Shown in pieces: positions 36,377-47,100 of a DNA stretch of 64,000 bases (its first letter is position 1; each line of letters begins with the position of its first letter). This DNA is from Chrysopilus asiliformis. Its lineage: Eukaryota > Arthropoda > Insecta > Diptera > Rhagionidae. Where the stretch lies: contig OZ035964.1 in the NCBI GenBank assembly GCA_964034945.1, forward strand, positions 5,640,895 through 5,704,894, in the 5' to 3' direction. Under the pieces are notes generated by a model that did no database searches, was not told the origin of the DNA, and saw nothing but the letters and a program-made list of their open reading frames with translations. Made by a program: the position numbers and the translations under genes.

Positions 36377-37039
36377 CCAAAAAGGACTACTATACATGGA
36401 TGGTTGCCACTAAAAAAAAAGAATACTTAGAAGGTCTTTTAACCTTCTTTCGCATATATTAAGTTTCATCAAAATTCAAGGAGACATCTTCGTGAATCTT
36501 TCTTGTTAGTTGGGCGACACCTTAAGATTTCTTGACTTCCATTTCTTAGCGAATGTATTTATTTTCTGAGGCGAATACGAAAAATACGAATGATAAGAAC
36601 TTTATTTTATTGAACTGAAATTTTCCAGTGAAGCTCAATGAATTTTTCTCTTTCCGTTGATTCTTGAATTTTCCTTTGGACTCAATGGGAAAATTTACGA
36701 TTTACGAAAGAGTTTTCTCGAAAAAAAAAAATTATAAATTCCGCGACAAAATGGGATTTTTGAATAAATTTTCATAGGTGTTTGCACATATTTTCATCTC
36801 CTTAAAGAAAATTCATCTGTCTACGCCCCTGCTTAAAGAAATATCGTAAAGAATCATAAAATCTCTCGCGACGTTCAAAACATTGTCTTGAATGCATTGC
36901 CATTTCATCAGTAACATTCGTTTCAGAGTGAATTTTGTTAAGAAATTTTTCAATAAAATTTTTTTTAATTCAAGTGTTTCGTCTGAATGTATTTTGTTTG
37001 TGAATATAGCTTTTCCCCCCGCCTGTTTTTCATCCTCTC

Positions 37040-37960
37040 CCTAGCATTTATAAAAGACTTCTCGAAAACTACTTGCTATGAAATTTTACAGAGATGTTTG
37101 GTACTGGAATGGAACGATTCTATGAAGTTTTGGCGGTAATCCGTTAACCGGAAGTAAGCAAAATTGCGCTTTTTTAAAAATCGCAATTTCGTTTTTCGCA
37201 ATTTACTCCGAAACTATGCATTTTTCGGTAGTCTTTGGTATAACGAAAGTTGGAGACAATAAAATTTCCAACATTTTTGTCTTTCGCTAGAACTTTATAT
37301 CCCAAGCCGTTATATAAAAAAAATATACCGTTATTTCAATAGGATTTTACATAAAGGTGCCACTCCACATAGGAGTAAATACGCGAGTAACTCTCAAAAA
37401 CTCTCGAGAGTTACTCGCAGGAGGTTGTCCATTTGAGAGTTAATTTCGGCGATTTTTCTCTTTTCAAGACCAATATCTTGTTTTCTTTGACATCTTGCTT
37501 TGGCGAGTTCTCAAGAGCTAATAGCGAAATTCAGACGCCATTCGTACTGGTGAGCTACTCTCCGAGAGTTCAGTGGAGGCCTGTCGACTAGAGAGTAGAA
37601 TCACTTTTGACAGCTCGCGAGTTTCTGCGAGCGACTCTCAGAGACGTGTCCATTTGCGAGTAGCTGCTATCGAGAGGTTCTCGCCTCATGTGGAGCGGCA
37701 CCTTAAGGATTTTACATAACTCATTCAATCGGATCACTGCTTCCCCCCTCTCCCAAACAAATGAAATACTTTATTCCTGTTTTCTCAAAAACTGCGCTTC
37801 GTATCGAAAAATGTGTTTAGAATATGATTTTACATAACCGTTCCATACATCAAAATATAATCGGACCATTTCTTTCCCCCTCTCCCATGCAAATGTATTT
37901 TTTTAAACAAACATTTTGTCTATCGTCACATAGAAGAATATTTGACGATTGACTCCTGGC
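37040..37960 (+). repeat. Composite of F1-type and F2-type repeats
   Basis: 37040-37340 matches the F1 body (GAAATTTTACAGAGATGTTT, CCGTTAACCGGAAGTAAGCA). From 37340 it becomes F2 (GATTTTACATAACTCATTC, CAATCGGA-CACTGCTTCCC), interrupted by the MITE at 37354-37704. Confidence 0.65.
37354..37704. mobile_element. MITE, AAGGTGCCACTCCACAT TIRs, ~351 bp
   Basis: Ends AAGGTGCCACTCCACAT and ATGTGGAGCGGCACCTT are inverted. Internal palindromes surround GAGAGTTACTCGC. The sequence AGGATTTTACATA stands on both sides, as expected for a target duplication of about 12 bp or for insertion between two repeat phrases. Confidence 0.7.
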
Positions 37961-38519
37961 GATTGTAGCTTTTCTTACCATATGTTGTAGCTTTTCTTAA
38001 CTTAATTTTTTCCCCTTAATGCGATAAAGTTTTTTGTATTATTTAAATGAGCCAGGGATGCGATTAGCATTGAAAGTCGTTAAAAGATAACAATTGTTTT
38101 ATTACAGATGTCTGACCATTTGTTTTGTTGTTGTTAGTTTTTTTTTTAACCATGATTTGGATCTCATCTACCATCCCTAGTTCCGCGATAAAAAAAACAA
38201 AAACAATTGCGAGCGGACAATCAGAGAAAAAAAAACAAAAGCGCATTCCCTACTAATCGCCGGAAACTAGCGTTAAAAGAGTTAAAAAATATGATTTTTT
38301 GTGACTTGTCACAAAAGAAAAATTCTCATATCGATAAGACGGGAGGGAACTCCGTTAAACGCCGCACGCACGACGAAAAATCAAAAACCCTCTGAAAACG
38401 GACGGAACTTCAGAAATCTGTTAGCGGGCAAACAGCGAGGAGTTCCGAATTTATTTATTTACCGGTTTTTGGAAAAATTTCTGATTATTTTTTTTTTTGA
38501 AATTCGAATTTCTCACACG

Positions 38520-41500
38520 ATGAAATTTCAAATTTTACGCTTGGTGTTAGTTTTTAGTAGTTTTCGTTCAATATTTGTTGATGCTGTGATACGGGAGCGG
38601 CCCCAACGGCAGAATTGTGTCCCGCCGACTTTGAAAAATGGCCATATCCGACCGAAACAGCGTGGGAAACTCCTACGCTTCGAGTGCGCCAGGGGATTCA
38701 CGTTAATGGGGAATACGTACGCTGCCTGTGTTGATGGACATTGGGATACACAGTTTCCGTTTTGTGCAAGTGAGTTGGGGGTTGTTTTTCGCAACAGTAA
38801 CAACAAAAAAAAAGTTAAAAAATTGAACATCCCTGCTTTTGGCAAAGGAAAAATCGCGTGATTTTTGATTAATTTCTTGCGCAATTTCATCTGAATCGGT
38901 CAGTCTGTCTGTCAGTCTATCTGTCTGTATGTCAGTCACCCTGTGTACAAGATTTCACAAAAATTACTTGAGCTAAAACCATGAAATTCTACAAGGATGT
39001 ATGGTCCTGGAATAGGGCGATCCTATCAACTGTTGGTAGAAATCCGTTAACCAGAAATAAGCAAAATGGCGGCTTTAATTTCGTTTTTTGTTATTTTTAC
39101 TCCGAAACTACGCGTTTTTCAGTGGTCTTATGTAGGATAAAACTTCAAGACAATAAAATTTTCTACATTTTAGTCTTTCACTAGAACTCCATATCCAAAC
39201 CCGTTATCGAGATCTGCCATTATTAAAAAAACTTCAGTTTTTTTGCCATTATCTCGAAAAAATAACGAGTTTTTGATACTTTAATATACATATGACATGA
39301 ATTGAAAAGAATAATTTTTGCCACGATTTTGTCTTATACTGTTATATAGTATCTTTTATCGTTATTGAAATATTTCCATTAAAAGTTTAAAAAATAGGTT
39401 TTGAGGCGAAATTTCATCTCAATCGGTCGACTGGCTTTCGGGTTGGAAGCTCTGAGCCGAAATTTCAATTCACCTGTAGGCGATTCGACCGATTGTACTG
39501 AAATTCGATTGCTGTTGGACTGACATTTTCTATCTGAATCTCTAAATCGGTAACCGTTTGTCGAGACTGGCTGGAAATTCGGCTCAAAACTCTTAAAACT
39601 GGTCTCCAAACTTCTAAAAGAGGGTTTCAACCCCTCCCCCCTCTAACCCTTGAGGGTTTTTAAAGCAACCTCTACATTTTTTTTTGAAAATTTTGTGGGT
39701 AATTTTGTGTCAAAAATCACGTGTTTCCGCTGCCCAAACATTCGTACAGGGTGATAATTTTTGGAATTTCCCCGAAAATAAAAAAAATTCCCCTTAGAAC
39801 GCGGCTGCCCGGATGCTGCGACGCCTGAAAATGGCTTCGTAATCACCAACGATCGCGGATTATACGCCACTGCATTCTGCAAAGAGCATTTCCAGCTTGC
39901 CGGAAGTCTAATGGCGTACTGCAACGGAACATCATGGGATCGGCCGCTTGGCACATGCCGACGTAATTATTTCATTTTGAAATTCCCATTTCTTGTGGTT
40001 TACACTTTTCAAAAAAAAAAAAATCATTGAAAATTTCATACAGCTTCGACGAATTCGAGTGTGAATCGGAAATGCGATTTCGAAGTTGACGATCAATGCG
40101 GATGGACGAATGACGAAAGCAATGATAATTTCGAATGGCGACGGGAGACGAGCGTGAATACAATTCAAAAGCTTCGAACGGGACCAAAAGTTGATCATAC
40201 TATTGGCCATGGAAATAACGGCCATTTTATGCTGCTCGAGTCGAAAAATCGACTACCAATGGAGGTGTCACGTTTGATTTCGCCCGTTTATCCGGCGAAT
40301 TTCAGTCAAAATTCGTGTTTCCGGTTTTATTATCACATGTACGGCGCCTCGGTGGGTTCTCTGCGGGTTTACATTATGCCAGAGTCCGTCGATATGGAAA
40401 CTGTGACGCAGGAAAACAAGTGAGTAGCGTACGTCATTGCAATGTGTTGCCCGATGTAAGTTAGAAAGGAGAGATATGTAGAGAGGGAGAACGAGATCGG
40501 AGCCGCAGCTAGGAATGGACAGCAGTTGAAACAGGGCCCATCAGTCAAAAGGGGCGAACAGAGGGGGGCCGAATTGAATACTTTCAAAAAGCGCTGGCAA
40601 ACTCTTTGAAAAAGCCCTAAAAATGTCCAGGGTGGGGAGGGGTGGAATGGAATGGCTACGACCACCATTCAACTCTTCAAAAGTGGCGCCAAAAACCTCT
40701 CCCCAGCCTCCTATAAATGCCTGAAAATTTTTCAACAACTTTTTGGGTGGTTTCCCGGCGCTTCGGGTCGTTATGGGGATAATTTGTTGGCGCCCTTTTT
40801 AGGCAATGTGAACCCTTCCTAGCTGCAGTTCTGTGAAAATTATTTTCGATCTATGGAAGAAAATTTTCTCTCGCATAAAAAATGATCGAACAATTTTACC
40901 TTATAAACTCTGGACATGGCATCAAATCTCAATTACACTGAAATGGACTTTTAGGTATTTGTATTTCGAAAAATCTGGCAATCAACAAAACAAATGGCAC
41001 GAGGAGGAATTCGAAATCGAAGAATACGACGAAGCGTTTCAAATAATAGTCGAGGGTTCCGCCGGTTCAGGACGACTAAGTGATATCGCAATTGACGATG
41101 TGGCACTACTAATTGACGATGAATGCCCGAATCAGTCACCGCCATCGGTGACCACCGAAACGACACTCTCCGAAGAAGGTTTGCCGGAAAAGAGCAGTTC
41201 TTTTGTGCTTCGAGATATCACTGAAATTTCGCAATTTTTTTTTGTAGATGGCAGCACTGGGGAAACGAATGGTGGGATTTTCGACTATCAGTCGTGTCAA
41301 AATCGATGCAATGAAACCGTTTCGACGTCACCAGTACAACCGCCGCTAATACGGATTACGAGTGGCGAGGGGAGCGGAGGTTTCATTAAGACGTGTGACT
41401 GTTTTTCGGAATGTGAGGACAGTTTTACGTGCTGTCCGGATTACCGAGACGTTTGTGTGTTTAGTAAGTCGGGCAGGGGTGTAAAATCTGGAGGGTGTTT

Positions 41501-42410
41501 CTACATGGAAAGTTTGACGGTTAAAAAAAGATTTTTTTTCTCGTTCTTTTTTCTTGAAAAAATTTCCATGTGGAAAGTCCAACCGGGATCCCAGTTTCGA
41601 TTCGAAAATATTTAAAAATTATTTCCCAGGTTCTACAGAATCAAACTCCGCCACTGAAATACAATATTTTATTAGTAGTGCCATCCCTTATGAAACACCC
41701 GTTACAACCACTATTACTACGTCGGAAAAACCCGCTATTGTAACAGAAATCATCCGTCAAGTTACAAATTCGACGTGGTTATCTTTTCTGAACGTCACTG
41801 ATCCAACAACAACAGCGCTGGCAACACCGAAAAGAACGCCATCTATGACAAGGACAACGATTCAAACACAGGGTGATACGTTGGCCACCCAGAAATTTCG
41901 TCCAGTGACTTCTGCTGGCACACTTTGGACTAGAGCAATTTCGTTGGCAACAAAAATTCCACGACTACGTAAATTAATTGCGACCGGTAAATCCGCCATT
42001 TTAAAACATTTTGTTTTTTGCTACCTTGAAATTATTTGAATTTTTTTTTAGACCTGCCCCGTGAGACGATTTCCGTTGTCGATGCAGTCTCTGACACCGC
42101 GAGCCTTGACACGGACCCTATCGTATCGCCATTATTAATAATAGTTGTTTGTTTAGTTGTATTTCTATTCCTTATTCTAATGTTCGGCATCGTATTTCGT
42201 TATTATCGGCAAAACTATGGTCCGGAGAACTATAAAAAGAATTCAGCCAAAAAGTCTAGTCAACATTCGAATGATGAGGATTTCAGTGAGATACGATTTT
42301 TGACATCCGATGAGCATTTAGATTTTACGTTACAATCGCCAGTTGATAGAATTATAGAAACGTCTGTTAGTGATGAAATTGTATTGACAAGGTGTAATAA
42401 AACTGCGTAG
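38520..42410 (+). CDS. Sushi/MAM/somatomedin-B type I transmembrane protein, 7 exons
   Basis: Exons 38520-38769, 39798-39962, 40044-40419, 40955-41178, 41248-41463, 41630-41986 and 42052-42410 give 648 residues in an intact frame. Domains in order: signal peptide (about 1-22); sushi/CCP 1 (about 32-83, with NGHI, FECARGF and W between cysteines); sushi 2 (84-139, GCPDAATPENGFV); MAM domain from CDFEVDDQCGW to LSDIAIDDVALL (about 150-325); a somatomedin B-like module with CQNRC, CDCFSEC and CCPDYRDVC (about 350-409); a Ser/Thr-rich stalk (411-550); one hydrophobic helix (about 553-580) followed by RYYRQNY; and a tail of about 65 residues. This predicts a cell-surface adhesion or binding protein; no partner can be inferred. 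The 69-nt intron at 41179-41247 has splice-like ends but is also in frame and stop-free, so it may be retained. I do not recognise a gene name. Confidence 0.88.
38890..39400 (+). repeat. F1 dispersed repeat in intron 1 of the sushi/MAM gene
   Basis: A short TCTG/TCAG tract is followed by TGTACAAGATTTCACAA, CCGTTAACCAGAAATAAGCA, CTCCGAAACTACGCGTTTTT and TATCTTTTATCGTTATTGA, in the same order as at 1.97-2.40 kb. Confidence 0.75.
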
Positions 42411-42453
42411 GGGGTGGAAACGTATAGTTAGAAAGGAGTGACGAAGGAGATTA

Positions 42454-42711
42454 ACATCTCGATTCTGATAGTCGTGTCGTTTTCGGCAAAAGCCGTTTTA
42501 CGTGTTTTTGTTGGTAGAAAAGCACTAACAATGGGCCGAGTGAATAAAGTCAAGGAAATGCTTTTACTAGAAATTCATCAGATTTTAGTACACATTTTAT
42601 ATGGAGTTTTGTACTAAAATATGCTAATCTGCAAGGAAAAGTATTTGCTAGATTTTATTCACACGACCCAATAACACGTAAAACGACACGACTAGCAGAA
42701 TCGAGGTGTAC
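42454..42711. mobile_element. MITE, TAGTCGTGTCG family copy 2, ~258 bp
   Basis: Inverted ends ACATCTCGATTCTGATAG and CTAGCAGAATCGAGGTGT, with GTCGTGTCG arms. The centre carries extra sequence (GTGAATAAAGTCAAGG and its diverged inverse) not found in the other two copies. It starts about 45 bp after the sushi/MAM stop, so it may lie in the 3' untranslated region. Confidence 0.7.
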
Positions 42712-42929
42712 AAATTGCCTCAAAACCATATCAAATTTTACTAAATTGTTTCAAAAATAACATCACAGCATCACTCGTTACGCCCTTTCCCCGCAAATGC
42801 CAGAAAACCACCACCAAAAAAAAACCTGAAATATTGAATCAAAAACTTCAAATTGTAAATCATTTGACCGATTGAGCTGAAATGTTGGGTTTCACGTATT
42901 TTAGACCCGGGGAGAGTGGGTGAGAGGAG

Positions 42930-43200
42930 TTTTTGGTGGTTTTGGGAGATTATTTGAAAAGTTTTTGGTAGTTTTGGGAGATTATTTGAAGAGTTTTCGG
43001 TGGTTTTGGGAGATTATTTGAAAAGTTTTTGGTGGTTTTGGCCCAAGTAGTACAAAAGGTCAAAAAGTGGTCGTCGCGACCATAAAGTGTCGATGTTAAA
43101 GTCACTACGACCATTTTACGACCTTTTGTGCTCCTTGGGGGGAGATTATTTGAAGAGTTTTCGGTGGTTTTGGGAGATCTTTTGAAGAATTTTGGGAGAT
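42930..43200. repeat. ~34-bp tandem repeat interrupted by a hairpin element
   Basis: The unit GTTTTGGGAGATTATTTGAA plus GAGTTTTTGGTG is repeated about five times, split by the hairpin at 43042-43139. Confidence 0.65.
43042..43139. mobile_element. Short MITE-like hairpin, ~98 bp
   Basis: CCCAAGTAGTACAAAAGGTC pairs with GACCTTTTGTGCTCCTTGGG; inner arms GTGGTCGT and ACGACCA also pair. It sits precisely within a tandem unit. Confidence 0.6.
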
Positions 43201-43259
43201 TTTTAAGAAATTTTGAATTTTTGGATTTTTTGTGAAATTTGGGAGAATTTTTGGGCAAT

Positions 43260-44097
43260 TTTGGGGAGAATTTTTGGGACGTTTTCGAATAATTTTGAGT
43301 AATTCAAGATTTTTTTTAAGAATTCGATGTGGTTTTGAGGAATGTTAAGAGAATTTTTTTTAATAAATCCCGCAATTTCTTTGTTACTTAAAGAATTGTT
43401 CACCCCCCACCCCCACACACTCGTCAAAATCACAGGATTTAATACTAGAATCTCACCTGAAAACTACTAATATCGCATATATCGGAATTCTACCATGCAC
43501 AGGCCGTAATACTGGAATGTCAGAAGAAGAAGAGAATAAAACAGCAAAAACAATTGATTTTATTTACTTTTATTTTAAGTTTTTTTCTTTGCTGGTTTTC
43601 TTTTTGGATGCGACAAGATTTAAATAATGCATTTTAACAAATTTCGTAACAAAATATCAACAGTTCTAAATCAGTTTCTAAATAACAAAAAGAAATCTTT
43701 TCTAAAAAGAAATAGTATCCGTAATACGTTTTAAATAATAATAATAATAATAATAAAAAAAAACTTTACCATCTACATATATTGAAATATTTTGATAACT
43801 ATACTTGAATATAACTTTTCACATGTCAGTTTTCGAATCAATTTATGATATTGATTCAGATTTTACGAAAAAAAAAAATACTTTTACTTGAAATATAAGT
43901 ATTTATTTTTATATAGTTTTAAATTTGGAACGGGAAATGTATGTAAAAATGGTCCCCTCCCTTCCCCTATTCATAAATTTTGTTTCTTTGTTTTTTTTTA
44001 TATTTTTTTATAAATATAATATTCCTAGTATAGATTTTTTTTGTTTTTTTTTTAAATTTTTTCCTTATATTAATAATAACTAAATGATAAAAGTCTG
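43260..44097. other. Downstream of GlcT; (ATA)n microsatellite
   Basis: AT-rich sequence probably including the GlcT 3' untranslated region. An (ATA)n run of about 8 units lies at 43733-43757. No clear poly(A) signal can be chosen among several TTTATT matches. Confidence 0.4.
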
Positions 44098-44162
44098 CTA
44101 CGATTTTTCTTTATTACTTATTATAAATGTTTTTGGTGCTAATAGTGATCCGCCAGTTGATG

Positions 44163-44193
<31 letters not shown>

Positions 44194-47100
44194 AGATCCA
44201 ATTGAATGTTGTGTATCATCCTTTCCACTATTATTACAACTATGATTACCTATTGGTATAGCATATGTATTACAACCGCTATTTAATTTAGTATTATGTG
44301 CCGTTATTGGCATCATTTTTGACATTAATGTTGTATGATGTTGACCCCCTGTACCACCGATACTAGCGCCACCTCCTAGGACGCAACCACCACCTAACAC
44401 TGATGTCTGGCTATGATGATGGCCGCCGCCAAGTATTGACATGTCAACGATTGACGTTTCGATATTGCCGCCACAGGCCAAATTTGTTGCTATTAGGCCA
44501 CTTGTGTTGAATGTCGGTACCGTTATTGACGTAGCCGATTGTAAATTCGGTGATAGTAGCTTAGCTAACGACGGATGAATAACCGTTGTTGTCTGTCCAC
44601 CATCCTTAGACGATAATAATGCAGGTGCGCCGGTGCTAGCATTTGCGGCGGTTACGTTTGGCTTTAATGATTTCAGGCTAATAGTTTCAGCCGATAATGG
44701 TGGCTGCTGCTGATGTCCGAATGATGATGATGATGATGCTAACTCATAAGCGATGCCACCCCATGCCAATTTGTAGACGCGTGTCCGCCATCGAATCGCT
44801 GGATCCCATAATGCGTGTAGAAATAGATATGGTCCACTGATTTCACGAAACAGCCATCCAACAACAAAATCGAATTTGTTAAATGGTAGCGATCCATTCT
44901 AGAATTGAGAAAATTTATTTCATTAGAGGGTGGTTCTAGGCAGGAAAATCAATGACAGAAAGAAAATTCCGCTCCACCAAAATGGTGAAAATCACCCAAA
45001 TTAGGGGGGGAGGGGTTACGAATGGCAATTTTTACTGGTGGTATTGTATTTATGAAAAATGTCGACCTCTTAATTTTGCCATTATTACAAAAATGTCTGT
45101 CAGTCTATCTGTCAGAAATTCTACAGGCATGTTTGGTTCTGGAATGGGACGATCCTATCAGAAACTAAAAAAATAGATTTTTGCAAATTCAGTCAAATTT
45201 TTGTAAAAACCAGGCTTCTACTTGCTGAAATTGAGGTTAGTTGACAAATTTCTGAATCTTGATAAAATTTCTAAGGATTTCAGACATTTGAACGTTTTTT
45301 TTTCTACCAAAAATTTGGTTTTGGTTCCTCCAATTCTAGAAATGGTTGGTGCCAACTCTTTTCGCCCCCCTTTCCAGAACAAACACCACCCACTCGCTTC
45401 TAAAAAAAAACTTTTCGAATTCTCAACCTTTAACACACACACACACACATCACAATTCTTACCTGAACAATTGATAAAAGTATCCAATCGGATAGGAACC
45501 ACATTAAAATATGAATTAAATAAAAAACTAGTGAATCCCAATTGAATAGCAGCGAGACGGCCCACGATGCAAAAGCTCCAACCACCATACATTCAGATAA
45601 CGGTTCCAATAGTATTGTTGTCGGTACCATCGCCACACGTAATTTCGCCCAACGTGTCAGCCTCGCCTGAAAATTACTAATATCGCATACACCGGAATTT
45701 TGCCATGCCGGTTGACTGCTAATACGCGTCTTCCAACCGTTATCTGTCATTGCCTTGGCTATAAAGAAATCCTCAGCTAAATAGCAGCCGAAACGTCGAA
45801 GGCCACCTAATTTATTGATAACATTTTTACGTAATAGGCACGACATTCCCGTATGGCAGTTGATACCAAGAAAATCAGCACTCAAATAAATTCGCGACTG
45901 CACTGTACCAAAGAAGATCTGCAAGAAACCAAAAAAGGAAAAAAAAACTGAAACAAAGATTGATTTTTTTTTTGTTTTGTAGTATTTACCTTTTCAAAAG
46001 TAGCAGCAAATCCATCCCGATCACAGGTGAATGGCATCTGATGTACTAGGCCTATCGTATCAGTCATATGTTGGACCATGTCCAATAAGGTGTCTTCTTT
46101 CACTGAAAAGATTTCATGAAAATCGGTTATTAATTGGAATGGTTGATCGGGAAATACATACAAAAATATTGATTTTCGAAAAGGTCTCGGAAATATTTTT
46201 CCTGCCTAGAGCTACCCTCCAAAAATTCCAAAAAAAATATTTCCAGCCTCGAAAAGGTCTCGGAAATATTTTTCCTGCCTAGAGCTACTCTCTAAAAATT
46301 CGAAAAAAATATTTCCAGCCTCGAAAAGGTCTCGGAAATATTTTTACTGCCTAGAGCTACCGTCTAAAAATTCGAAAAAAAATATTTCCAGCCTCGAAAT
46401 GGTCTCGGAAATATTTTTCCTGCCTAGAGCTACCCTCCAAAAATTCCAAAAAAATATTTCCAGCCTCGAAAAGGTCTCGGAAATATTTTTCCTGCCTAGA
46501 GCTACTCTCTAAAAATTCGAAAAAAATATTTCCAGCCTCGAAAAGGTCTCGGAAATATTTTTACTGCCTAGAGCTACCGTCTAAAAATTCGAAAAAAAAT
46601 ATTTCCAGCCTCGAAAAGGTCTCGGAAATATTTTTACTGCCTAGAGCTACCATCTAAAAATTCGAAAAAAATATTTCCGGCCTCGAAATGATTTCGGAAA
46701 TATTTTTCCTGCCTAGAACTACTTTCTAAAAATTCGAAAAAAAATATTTCCAGCCTCGAAAAGGTCTCGGAAATATTTTTCCTGCTTAGAACTACCCTCT
46801 AAAAATTCGGAAAAAATATTTCCAGCCTCGAAAAGGTCTCGAAAATATTTTTCCTGCCTAGAGCTACCGTCTAAAAATTCGAAAAAAAAAATATTTCCAG
46901 CCTCGAAAAGGTCTCGGAAATATTTTTCCTGCCTAGAACTACTCCCTAAAAATTCGAAAAAAATATTTCCAGCCTCGAAAAGGTCTCGGAAATATTTTTA
47001 CTGCCTAGAGCTACCGTCTAAAAATTCGAAAAAAAATATTTCCAGCCTCGAAAAGGTCTCGGAAATATTTTTACTGCCTAGAGCTACCATCTAAAAATTC

